DNA of 64,000 nucleotides from Lumnitzera littorea (lineage: Eukaryota; Streptophyta; Magnoliopsida; Myrtales; Combretaceae): positions 70,073,033 through 70,137,032 of the forward strand of contig JAMXBB010000006.1 of NCBI GenBank assembly GCA_024138015.1. Direction: 5' to 3'. Position numbers and translations under genes: made by a program. Below, piece by piece: positions 38,861 to 50,397 of this stretch (positions are counted from its first letter, which is position 1; each line of letters begins with the position of its first letter). The notes below the pieces were generated by a model, which did not search any database, had not been told where the DNA came from, and saw only the letters and a program-made list of their open reading frames with translations.

Positions 38861-40224
38861 CGTGTAAACCTCGAAAATTTTATGTTTTGGACTTATAAGC
38901 TCAATCAGATCGAAGAAACTAATGTTGAGAAATTTTAAATTAGAACCTTAAAAACAAACTCGAAAAAACCTTAGAGATAAAGTTTGAAAAACTCTAATTG
39001 TGTACAAATACTTTAAACCCAATTACGTATGACCATAAATTAAAAATTTGAATGGAATAAAAACTCTAAACCCCAAACCTTAGAGTAATGCATGAAAACC
39101 CTAAATTAAAACATTTAACTTGAATTACATAAATTACATAAACTCAATAATGAACAATAGGAGATATCTATAAATGATAACGATCAATCAAATTAAGTTA
39201 ATTAAGGTAATAAATTAATGGAATTACTAATTTATCGCAAATGATATATTTTCTTTAAAAGTAAAGTTAAAATCATAAGTATACCTTCAAAGTCCTCAAA
39301 CCTTCATAAAACCCTAAAATGCGGGCAGCCCTAAAATGAATTGGAAACTCTAATTTAGTGTCAAAAGCTCTAATTTAATTAATAGACTCTAGTTATATAG
39401 CCACATTATGGAGTATTTACTAATAATTTACTAAACTGCTGGAATAGTCCTAATTTGCCTTCTGAAATCGTAATTGATTAGTGATAATTGATTCCAACCC
39501 TTAGAAATCCTAAATTAATTGGATAAAATGATACAATAGGCTTGATTAACTTAATTAAATATGAAAAAACTCTAAACTATGTCTAACTATGGTCATATAC
39601 ACTAGTAATTAGAGTCGTAAGCTTAAATTGTATTCAAATCATTTACATGTATTCATGCAACATAATTAGCTAATGATAATCACAATTAACTATATAGGAC
39701 AAGATAATTAGTTGGGAAAACAAGGGACCACTCACTTTTAGTAAATAAACCATTGCCTCAAATGACAAAAATCATAAAAAGTAAATCAGTTTCCACTTGT
39801 GCTTATACCATGTAACTAAGAATGGAAGGGATTGGTTCCCCACCACATCTACTCATAATCAACCCCCTTTTTGACCCCTCCATATGCATTTTTACTCTAT
39901 CTTTTTCTCTAAAATAAACCCTAGAAACACTCTCTAAACACACAACCTAAAACAAAATAGAAATAAGAAGGAAGGAAATAAGAATAAGCTTCTCAAATAT
40001 GGCTGTGCACTTAAATGCCCTAAGCTATAACGCCCCACCACCAACTCCAAACAACATAAAACTACTTGAATTTGAATCCTCTTTTATACCCCTTTTTGGT
40101 CAATAAACATTCTTGACTAAAAGAGTCTTTGTTTTCTGACAATGAAGTGAAAAAAGACCCTTCGAATTTCCACCGAGGTAAACTTGCACCTTTTCAACTT
40201 TCTTTCTAGTTTGAGTTTATGAGC
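38861..40224. other. AT-rich intergenic DNA, no gene seen
   Basis: There are frequent 'aaaccctaaa' words, but they are scattered and interrupted, not a telomere-type array. No domain or element end is recognisable. The target site of the large retroelement lies at its right limit. Confidence 0.4.
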
Positions 40225-40229
40225 ATGGT
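40225..40229. repeat. target-site duplication ATGGT, left
   Basis: Identical to 50393-50397, abutting the two outer ends of the paired 2.7-kb repeats. Confidence 0.82.
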
Positions 40230-42926
40230 TGTTGAGCTTGATTTTTTCTCGGTTTTATTGATTTTCCTTACTCTGATCAATATTAAACCCTACTCATTTA
40301 ATATTAACCCTTAACTAAGAATTAAAGAAATTCTAAGTTTTTAAACGTATTTTGAAAATATTTGGAGTTGCTACCCAATCAGAGTCAGGAAAAAGTTTAA
40401 ATTAAAATCAATTAGGTGAATTGATTTTAATCTAGACATTGGGTTGCATAAAAAACCAAATTTTTAGGTTTTTGAAAACCAAAGATTTTGAATCGGAGGG
40501 TTATCTTATTAAACCTTTAACGAGTATCACTTTTAACTTTCAAATTTAGATTTACTTTTTAATATATCCTTAAAAAATAAAACATCCAATCATATGTAAA
40601 TGATATCTAAAAAAGGATAATTGAATTATTATTTACAAAGATGGAAAAAAGAAAAATTTCTATATTTTATGTAGCCTCGTATTTGCATAGGAGTGCCTAC
40701 GTACCTGCTATCCGAGATCAAACTTTCGTAGTTTGTTTATGAAAACTTTAATTTGTGGGATTCATTTTACTTTTGGAAAAAATGTTGAGTTTATGTTTTA
40801 ATTTAGTCCAGGTTTATTTAAGAAAAGTTCTAAAGGATCCTAATTTTGGTAATATATTCCTTTTTGGAAGATTCTACAAGAAGTCCTAATTTTGAATAAA
40901 GGGTTAATTCAATTTTATTTATATATATTTTTTGAAGATAACTTTTCTAAGTGATGAAGCTCATTTATTTATCAATTTTTTTATTCTCCTTTTTATTTTT
41001 ATTCTTTATTCTTTATTATTTTCTAACCAAAACATAAATAAATAAATAACTGAATAATAAATTTTTTCTTTTTCTTTTTTTCACTTTTTCTCTTTTCTCT
41101 CTCTTTTTTTTTTTTTTCAGATTTTTTTCTTTAATTTAAAATTACATTCGGATATAATATTAAAAAAAAAAATGAAACATGAAACAAAATTAGACTAAGA
41201 GTGGGGTGTAAGGGTAAGGTCTTAGAGTCAAGTCTAAAGGCTGGATCAGATGGAGCTTACAGGTCAGGTCTTCTCTTGGACTTGGGTCACATAGTGAAGG
41301 AGCACAACAATTGTAGGTTGGTAACTCAATGTGTTTTGGTTACCTAAACAATTAGGTAAGAGCATGTTTCTGGGTATCTTGTTAGGTTTGGGGGAGAGGG
41401 GGTAGACTAAGCATTGCCGTGAATGGTGGCCATTTAAAGGTGGTAGAGGACAACGTGGTGGTAGCTAGAGAGAGAGGGAGTTTGTATAGTACTTTAGGGT
41501 GGTTGTTGGAGTGTAGAGGGTCGTTGGCCCAATGTTGGAGTGGCTCTTGCATATGGTTGTGATAGTAAATTTCACTTAAGTGGTGATGGTAGGTGGTTTC
41601 GATGGTAGAGCGGTCGTAGGTTAGAGTTTCTAGAGAGAGAAAGCTCAAATCCGAGCTTATACGAGGTGTTTTGATGGTTACTTAATGCACAAACGAGTTC
41701 CTTATGTCCCCTTTTATACTAATCGAGCTTTAAGTTTGCATGGAAAGTCTAAATTCGTCATTTAATTCCATATCAAAAAGTTAATGAGTTGATGCATTTT
41801 AATCCGACTTTGATATAATTTTTCTTGATTTCTATTGAAATAAGTGGTCAAAAGTAAGTCAGGAACGATCGTTTTAGCTCAAAATATACCTTAGAAGCTC
41901 TAAATTGCATTAAATGAGCTTGATTTGCACAAAATCAAAAAGGAGGAAAATTCGAGTATTTACATTTTCTCCAATTTTCATGCTTCATTTTAATCCTTTA
42001 AATGATCATATAAATACGTAATCTTAAGTTTAATGCTTAGTATTTCGATTCTGCTTCGCGATTACACCATTAATTTGGTGAAATCATGAAGAAAAATGAT
42101 CTTAAAGTGAGTTGTCTAAGCATGCGTTGCGTGAGAAATCACGGGAAAGAGTAGGAAAGGTGGAGAACGAAAAGGAAAGAGAGGGAAGGGGATGTTGACG
42201 TAGCGCCACGTCAGTTGAGAGACCCAATGAAGATATGCTGCGTGTTGAACACATGATAGAGGTCGACGTGCCATTGTGCCACTTGTTAGGACATGTGGGG
42301 TAACACATGCCAGTGTGATGTTGATATGGCGCTACATCAGCTCATGGTCGCAACCAAATGGTGCTATGTGTCAGTAACAGACACGTAGCCCAATGACAAG
42401 TTGACATGTGACAGGTAAGGCTTTAAGACAAAATAAAAGGCACTTTATGCTTGTTGCAAGATTCGAACCTTAGACCTTTATGTTACATGCAATAGGACGT
42501 TGGAGTGTGAAATCGTCTGGTTATTGGTTTCTGTCTTATTCATATATGCAATCAAATTGACATATGGACAAAGTCAGCTTAGACTATATTTAAATCAAGC
42601 CTAAGACCAAAATCTCCTTTGTTATTTTTATTATTTAAGACCTAAAAGATACTAAAACTATTAAAAATTTCCATTATATTTATCTAAAAATCTTTTTTTT
42701 TCCTTTTTTATTTAAATTTTCTAATTTTTTTTTGTATTTGCTCTAAATTTCCTAATGTTTCTAACTTTTTCTATTTTTTTTTTTTGTAAATTTTCTATTT
42801 TTCTAAATTTTCCATTTTTTGTATCTTTTTGTAAATTTTTATTTTTTTGTACTTTCCTAAATTAGGAATCTTTACCTAATTCTAAAAATTTTTAAATTAC
42901 AGGAGGGTAAAAATAATATGTCTATA
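40230..42926. repeat. left LTR of the LARD-like element
   Basis: It begins TGTTGAGCTTG and ends GTCTATA. It aligns end to end with 47731-50392, with many substitutions and small indels (roughly nine in ten bases alike in stretches I compared). It contains a long pyrimidine-rich tract near 41050-41130, a G-rich block at 41380-41640 and a CACATG/CATGTG-rich block at 42180-42420. Confidence 0.88.
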
Positions 42927-43059
42927 GCTATTCCTTTTTGTGTTAAAGTTTTAGCAAAATTTTGCCACAAAGATAAAAAAGACATTATTTTTGCCTTAGA
43001 GGTAGAATTTATCCTAAGAAGCGTTACAGCTAACTGGCTGTCTTAGGCTTAGTCAATTG

Positions 43060-44460
43060 AGGGTTTGGTGAATGGTGAAAGGCAAAAGAGAGAGGAAGCG
43101 CTCTAAGAGTTAGCCGAGACATAAAAGAAACTGAAAGAAGGTAGTGCTCTTATGGGCTGGTAAGAACCCTAAAAGAATTTGAAAAACCTGGTTGATTAAA
43201 CCCTAATTAAAAGATTGAAACCTCGTAGTTCCCCACTAGGCTAACTAAATTAGGTAAATGGGCAAAACGTTAAGACCCTAAAGATGGAAGATTGAAACTT
43301 GGTAGTGCCCTACTAAGCTAACCAACCTAGGTGAATGGGTGAAACGCTCCTTAAGTTGGCTAAGACCCTAATTGAGAAATTAAAGCTTGGTGGTGCCTTA
43401 CTAAGATAACTAACCTAAGTAGATAGGCAAGTACTCCTTAAGTTGGCTAAGACCCTAAATGATAAATTGAAGCATGGTCATGCCCTTATGAGCTGACTAA
43501 CATTGATGAAATGCATAATGTGCTCCTTGAGCTGGCTAAAACCTTAAATTGAAAACTTGGTTGTGCTCCTCTAAGTTGTCTAACCTAAGTAGGAGTGTCT
43601 TTGGTAGACTAGTAACCCTAAATTGGAATCGATTAGAGAAAAGCTTGGAAGTGCTCCTTTAAGCCAACTATCCTAAGTAAATGGCAAAGCACACTTTGAG
43701 TTGGCTAAGACCCTAAATTGAAATTTGGTCGTGCTTTTTTGAGCTAACTAACCTAAGAGAGAGAGTCTCTAGTAGATTAGCAACCCTAAAATTTGGAATT
43801 GATTCGAGAAAAACCTGGAAGTGCTCCTTTAAGTTGACTATCCTAGGTAAATAGGTGAAGTGCTCCTTGAGCTAGCTAAGACCTTAAATTGAAACTTGGT
43901 TGTGCTCTTTTGAGCTGACTAACTTAGGCAAGAGCATCTTTCGGGGACTAGCAATCCTAAATTGGAATCGATTTGAAAACCTAGCTGTGCTCTTTTGAGC
44001 TCACAAACCTAGGTGAGAGCATCCCTTTGAAAACCCAATTGTGCTCCTTTGAGCTCACTAACCTAGGTAGGAGTGTCTTTCGGAAACTAGTAACCTTAAA
44101 TTAGAATCGATTTGAAAACCTAGTAGTATTCTTTTGAGCTTACTAACCTAGGTGCGAGTGTCTCTCAAGGACAGGTAACCTTAAATTAGAATCAATTTGA
44201 AAACTGGTTGTATTCCTTTGAGCTCACTAACCTAGGTAGGAGCATCTCTTAGAGACTAGCAACCCTAAATTGGAATTGATTTGAAAACTTGATCGTGCTC
44301 CTTTAAGCTTACTAACTTAGGTGGGAGTATCTCTCAACAACTAGTAATCCTAAATTGGAAACTGGTCGAGAAAATCTTGGAAGTTCTCCTCGGAGCTGAC
44401 TATCCTAAGCGAATGGGCAAAACGCTTCTTGAGTTGGCTAATACCCTAAAGAATATGAGT
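43060..44460. repeat. degenerate minisatellite array A (about 100-bp units)
   Basis: Successive units repeat, in order, 'gtgctcctttgagct', 'actaacctaggt', 'gagtgtctctcg', 'actagcaaccctaaattggaatcgattt' variants and 'gaaaacctgg'. Some units lack the middle part and carry 'gctggctaagaccctaaattgaaacttggt' instead, giving a higher-order pattern. Copies are imperfect, with many transitions. Confidence 0.82.
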
Positions 44461-44890
44461 TGGGACAATGCTTTTGAGAGTTAGCTTATACCCTAAAAAT
44501 GATGAAAGATGTGCCAACACTTTAAGAGCTAGTTAGGACCTTAAAAATGAAATACGGGACAGTGCTCGAAGAGTTGGCTTGAACTCTAAAGATGATGAAA
44601 GACGGGCCAGCACTTTAAGAGTTGGCTAAAATACTAAAAATGAAAGACGAGACAGCGCTCTAAGAGCTAGCTCAAACCTTAAAGTGGAAAGACGGGACAT
44701 CACTCTAAGAGCTGGCTTGAACCCTAAAAAGGATGAAAGACGGGACAACGCTTTAAGAGCTAGATTGAACCCTAAAAAGGATGAAAGAGGGGACAATACT
44801 CTAAGAGATGGCTAGAACCTTAAAAAGAAAGAAAGGTGGGACAACACTCTAAGAGTTGGCTAGAACCCTAAAGGAATGGATCAAAGATGG
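44461..44890. repeat. degenerate minisatellite array B (about 50-60-bp units)
   Basis: At least seven units share 'gacgggacaacgct', 'ctaagagctggct' and 'gaaccctaaaaatgatgaaa' variants. It follows array A directly and shares the 'gctggctaagaccctaaa' theme, so the two arrays may have a common ancestor. Confidence 0.82.
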
Positions 44891-46110
44891 TACACAACCC
44901 ATTTAAAAAAAACTTCCTGACTTGAAAACATTTATAGATAAAGAATTTGGTGAAAAAACATATATGACAAAAAAGCTATTAGGGATTAAGTCCCTTGATG
45001 ACTTAGATTAATATGATCAACTTAAAAGGTGTGATCACATTGAAAAAGGAAACAGATGACATGAATGGAAAGTTTGGCCACCCAAGTTGATATGAATAAA
45101 AAAATTTTGACAAGCCTTTACCTTTTCTCTCTCTTTTTTTCTTCTTTTTCTTTTTTCATTTTCTTCGTCTTTTTTTTTTTTTCTTTTGAAAGTTTGATAA
45201 TGGTTATAAATTCTTATTAAGGAGAAAATGTTATAATCATCCCCTTCTTTGATAATTGTATAAGGTATCTCAATGCCCTTGACCTTAATGTTAGGCTCAC
45301 TCATGAGGGTTTATGATTTTAAACATTTCTTTCTTAAGGAAAAGGAAACTCATGATTAGTTTACTCAAAAAGGGCTTCCTTGCATACTCTCAATCTAGAT
45401 TGCACTCTTGACTATAGTAAAAAAAATTATAGTCTATTTTGCAAGTGACATGCTTTGATCAATTCATTAGGTTTTTTTTAGTTTAATACTATGAACTTAG
45501 GCTTTTGGTCAAAGGGTTTAAAAAAAGACTGATGAGAAGGGTAGTATTGTGGATTGGGAGGTCTTGTGTGATTTAGCATGAGTAAGAAAGTTTTCTATTT
45601 GTGATTTTGAAGTTTGATTCAGAGTAGATATAGAAGTTTTGTGTTTTTAGGCTTAGAATGGGATTTAGGGCTTTACATTTTTGGGGCTATTTGGGCTTTG
45701 ATTCTCAATTTTGTTGCCCCTGCTGAGATATATCTTTTGGGGCTTTCATCTTACACTTGGGCCTAATTTTCCAGTTTCTTTTTCTTTTTTCTTCTTCTTT
45801 TTTTAATATTTTTTTGTTGCCCTATTCTTTCATTTTTTTTTTTTTACTTTACCCCTTTTCTTCAAGGCTCTATTGTTGAGTCTTTAACTTTGAGAGATTG
45901 AAGTCCCTAAATCCATAGGTTCTGAGCATATAGGCTTGGTTGAGGTATGTATAGGCTTGAGGTGTTTGAAAAGGAGTTTGCTTTTCTTTATTTCAAAGAA
46001 AAATAACTTATTAGAAATAAAAATTGTCTTTGATTTAATGTTACTAAAGCAAGCATAAACCAATTTCATTCTTCTCTCTTAATCAATGACCTTAACCTCC
46101 GAATTGCCCG

Positions 46111-46412
46111 ACTATGGAGTGCCTCTTGATAGGGTTTAAATTGGTCTAACGAGGTTATCAAGAGATAATCTCTTGATGGGCTAAGGATTGCGTTTGGGTT
46201 AACTGCCTTAATGGGTTGTGGTTTGTGTTTGGCTTGGCTACCTTAAGGGGCCAAGTGACTTCCCACTATGGAGTGGCTCTTGATAGGGTTTAAATTGGTC
46301 TAACGGGGTTATCAAGAGATAATCTCTTGATGGGCTAAGGATTGCGTTTGGGTCAACTGCCTTAATGGGTTGTGGTTTGTGTTTGGCTTGGCTACCTTAA
46401 GGGGCCAAGTGG
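46111..46412. repeat. 154-bp tandem duplication with a palindrome in each unit
   Basis: The unit starting 'actatggagt' at 46111 recurs at 46265 with only a few differences (for example gcctcttg/ggctcttg, aacgagg/aacgggg). Each copy contains the 21-bp palindrome ATCAAGAGATAATCTCTTGAT (two 10-base arms about a central base). A partial third, shorter repetition of the 'ggatgccttaataggccaagtgg' theme follows to about 46455. Confidence 0.9.
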
Positions 46413-47730
46413 CTTTGTTTGGGTTGGATGCCTTAATAGGCCAAGTGGTTTATGTTTAGGTTGGCTCATAAGAATTTGTAACCATTAGCAAATTTATTAT
46501 TATTTTTTTTGTGAGAGAGAAAGATAGGGCTTTGTTTTACAAAAACCGAGAAGTCTAATTACAAAGGGGTAGTAATTTTGGTGTTCTAGTTTACAAGTTT
46601 ATGGGATTTATTTACATTTTCCTAAGGGAGAGGGAATAAATGGTTTAGATGAGTTTTATTGAAGGATTATTTGCAAAGAAAGGAATGCTAAAGAATGAAG
46701 AACGATAAACTAAAGAGAAAATTTATTATTTTGAAAGATCAAAGTATAGAAAACAAAAGAAGAGAGCCTAAAAATTATTCTTGATGAAACTTAAAATTTA
46801 TTCAAAGTCTTTTAACCACATCTAAAGTCTCTAATCTAACTTTCACAATTGGGCTTTAATCTTGTCTAGTATCTCTAAAGCCCAATCTATGGTCCTTTTG
46901 CTTTTTTCCACCTGAGCTAAAAAGGCTAGGTTAGAGGCCTTAGTACATTTAGCCCTTTGCTTTCAATAGGTAGCTTCAGCTTGTAGCAGTTGCTCATGGA
47001 TTCTTAGGGCGTCTGGTAGCCTATTGACTCTTTGATTATTCTTTTGTTGGTTACCTGCTATTATCTTTAGGCCTAAATATTTCATGGACAAGAATCATTC
47101 ATCAATAAAACAATACAATATCTATAGGATCATGCATATGCTAGAACCGTTTGGGTTAGTACATTACTCCTTAAGTTGCAACCTTATTGTTCGATTTGAT
47201 GCTTTACTCTTAAAAAAGACTTATTATATTTCTAAATCTTTCAAACATTAGTAGGGTTGTAATTCTTAGGAATAGTGTATTAACTCAAGTTTTAAGGGAG
47301 GTATATGTAATTAAGGTGGGTTCTAAAGGTCCTTAAGTTTTATGACTTCTTTCGTTTTTTAAAAAAACGACTTCATTGGTCACATTATAGCTTAAGTGGG
47401 ATGCCCTAAGCAACCTTAAATGGTGGTTACATCATCACACTTGGAGCCTACACAACGGGCCCCCTCCTAAGGTTCTAAGATGGCCCGGGTTTGACTGTAC
47501 CTACTTTGTATCCTTGATATAATCATTCCCCTTATGTCCCTAGTATAATGCATGTACAAATGAATATGGTAGTTAAAACAACATATATTTACATGAAATG
47601 AGTAAGTAAATAAATAAATAAATAAATAACACGGGTATTTTGAAAGGAAAATTTAATTTTGGAAAGTATTTTAAGTGGCTAGCCCCCTTGATGTCCTTAG
47701 TAGAATTGCCAACCTATTGAGTTTCCATCT

Positions 47731-50392
47731 TATTGAGTTTGATTTTTTCCCAGTTTTATTAATTTTCCTTAATCCGTTCAATATTAAACCTTACCCATTT
47801 AATATTAACCATCGACTAAAAATTAAGAAAAATCTAAGTTTTTAAATGTCTTTTGAAAATACTTGGAGTTGCCTCTCAACCGGAGTAAAGAAAAGGTTTA
47901 AATTAAAATCAATTAGGTTGATTGATTTTAATTTAGACATTGGATTATGAAAAAAACCAATTTTTTTGAAAAGGTTTTTTTGAAAACTAGAGATTTTGGA
48001 TCTAGGGTTATTCTATTAAACCCTTAACGGGTATCACTTTTAACTTTTCGAATTTAGATTTATATTTCAATATACCCTTAAAAAATAAAACATCTAATCA
48101 TATGTAAATAATATCTAAAAAAGGATCATTGAATTATTATTTACAAAGGTGGAAAAAAGAAAACTTTCTATATTTTAAGTTACCCCGTATTTGCGTACGA
48201 GTGCTTATGTACCCGCTATTTGGGATCAGACTTTTGTAGTTTGTTTACAAAAAATTTAATCTGTAGGATTCATTTTAATTTAAAAAAAAAATGTCAATTT
48301 TACGTTTTAATTCAGTTCGAGTTTATTTAAGAGAAATTCTAAAGGGTCATAATTTTAGTAATCTATTTCTTTATGGAAAATTCTACAAGAAGTCCTAGTT
48401 TTTTTAAAAAAGGGGTTAATTCAATTTTATTTGTATATATATATTTTGAAGATAATTTTTTAAACTCATTTATTTATCAATTTGTTTATTTTCCTTTTTA
48501 TTTTTATTCTTTATTATTTTCTAAACGAAACATAAATAAATAAATAACTGAATAATAAAGTTTTTCTCTTTCTTTTCTTTTCACTTTTTCTCTTTTTTTT
48601 TTCATATTTTTTTTCTTTAATTTACAATTAGATTTGGATATATATATATATATATATATAATGAAACACGAAACAGAATCAAACTAAGAATGGGGTGCAT
48701 GGGTCAGGTCCTGGAGTCGGGTTTGAAGGCTAGATTAGATGGAGCTTACGGGTCGGATCTTCTCCTGGACTTAGGTTGTATAGTGAAGGAGCATAACGGC
48801 TGTAGGGTGGTGACTCGATGTGTTTTAGCCACCTAAATGACTGGGTAAGAGCATGTGTGTGGGTATCTTATTGGGTTTGGGGGTTGTATATCGAGCACCA
48901 TCATGAATGGTTGTCGTTCAAAGGTGGTGGATGACAACACAGTAGCAATTAGAGAGAGAGGGAGTTCGTACAGTGCTTTGGGGTGGTTGTTGGAGTGCAG
49001 AGGGTCATTGGCCTGATGTTGAGTGGCTCTTACATACGGCCGTGATAGTAAATTTCGCCTAAGTGGTGGTGGTAGGTGGTTTTGACGGTGGAGCGATCAT
49101 GGGTTAGGGTTTCTAGAGAGAGAAAGCTTAAGTCCGAGCTTGTACGAGGTGTTTTGATGGTTACTTGATGCTCAAATGAGTTCCCCAAGTCCCCTTTTAT
49201 ACTAATCGAGCTTTAAGTTTGCATGGAAAGTCTAAATTCGTCATTTAATTCCAAATCAAAAAAGTTAATTGGTTGATGCATTTTAATCTGACTTTGATAT
49301 GATTTTGCTTGATTTCTGCTGAAATAAGTGGTCAAAAGTAATCCCAAAGCGATCGTTTTTGCTTAAAATATACTTTAGAAGCTCCAAATCGCATTAAATG
49401 GGCTTGATTCACATAAAATCAAAAGGGAGGAAAATCTAGGTATTTACATTTTCTTTCATTTTCAAGCTTCATTTTGATCCGTTAAATGATCGTATAAGGA
49501 CGTAATCTTGAGTTTAATGCTTAGTATCTTGAGTCTACTTCATGATTTCACCATTAATTTGGTGAAATTGTAAAGAAAAATGGATGAAAAATGATCTTAA
49601 AGTGAGTTATCCAAGCATGTGTTGCATGAGAAATTGAGGAAAAGAGTGGGAATGGTGGAGAAAGAGAAGGAAGGGGATGCTGATGTGGCGCCACGTTAGC
49701 CAAGAGACCCAGCGATGACATGGCACATGTTAAACACGTGGTAGAGGTCGACATGACATCGTGCCACATGTTGGGACACGTGGCATGACATGTGTTAGCA
49801 GAATGCTGGTGTGGTGCCACATGGTGCCTCTGTTATCTCGCGATAGCAGCTAAGTAATACCACATGTCAATGATAGACATGTGGTCTGGTGATGAGTTGA
49901 CACGTGGCAAGTAAGGTTTTAAGAAAAAATAAAAGGCACTTTGTGCCTATTGCAGGATCTAAACCCAGGACCTTTATGTTACATGCAAAGGGAAGTCTGA
50001 GTATAGAATTATTAGGTTTTTGGCCTGTACTTTATTCATATGTGCAGTCAAATTGCATGTATGGATAAGGCTAGCCTGGGTTAAATTTAAATATGAGCCT
50101 AAGCCCAAAATCTCTCTTTTTATTTTTATTATCTAAGACCTAAAAAATACTAAAACTATTAAAATTTTCTATTCTATTTATCTAAAAATCTTTTTTTTTT
50201 AATTTTCTAATTTTTTTATATTTTCTCTAAATTTCCTCTTTTTTCTAATCTTTTCTATTTTTTTTTTGTAAATTTTCTATTTATTGTATCTTTTTCTAAA
50301 TTTTTATTTTTTGTACTTTTTCCTAAATTAGGACTCTTTACCCTATTCTAAAGATTTTAAAATTACAGGAGGACAAAAATGAGGTGTCTATA
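47731..50392. repeat. right LTR of the LARD-like element
   Basis: It begins TATTGAGTTTG, ends GTCTATA and is homologous throughout to 40230-42926. It contains a (TA)n tract at about 48640-48661 that the left copy lacks. Three intact CACGTG G-boxes lie at 49735-49740, 49777-49782 and 49901-49906, plus a hairpin (CCACATGTC / GACATGTGG arms, 49860-49884). Confidence 0.88.
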
Positions 50393-50397
50393 ATGGT
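50393..50397. repeat. target-site duplication ATGGT, right
   Basis: Identical to 40225-40229 and directly downstream of the right LTR end. Confidence 0.82.

Larger units (their letters stand above)
42927..47730. other. non-coding interior of the LARD-like element
   Basis: About 4.8 kb without protein-domain similarity. The left half is two minisatellite arrays, the middle (44890-46090) is AT-rich filler with T-runs, then comes a 154-bp tandem duplication, and 46500-47730 is unique-looking sequence. Frames here are short and lysine/phenylalanine-rich from A/T tracts. Confidence 0.7.
40230..50392. mobile_element. LARD-like non-autonomous LTR retroelement, 10.2 kb
   Basis: Two long direct repeats (40230-42926 and 47731-50392) bound a 4.8-kb interior. 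A perfect 5-bp ATGGT duplication flanks the outer ends, so the whole block inserted as a unit. The interior has no gag or pol remnant on either strand; instead it holds minisatellite arrays and a 154-bp duplication. Large LTRs, non-coding interior and a target duplication fit the large retrotransposon derivative (LARD) type. I could not recognise a tRNA primer site after 42926 or a polypurine tract before 47731, which is unusual; strand is therefore not assigned. Confidence 0.83.

Noticed and set aside
38861..39620. Repeated 'aaaccctaaa' words as interstitial telomere repeats.
   Set aside because: They are scattered, out of phase and never form consecutive CCCTAAA units.
41382..42308. Minus-strand frames in the left LTR (and similar ones at 49554-49820 in the right LTR) as a possible gene.
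   Set aside because: The His/Ser/Thr-rich translations come from the G-rich LTR block; the frames are not conserved between the two LTRs, which differ by indels.
42455..42500. A B-box-like 'ggttcgaatc' on the minus strand of the left LTR, suggesting a tRNA or SINE.
   Set aside because: No cloverleaf, A box or SINE ends could be found, and the motif is altered in the other LTR. It is part of the LTR.
43060..44890. Regular repeats as a CRISPR-like array.
   Set aside because: Units are contiguous and degenerate, with no unique spacers, in a plant nuclear retroelement.
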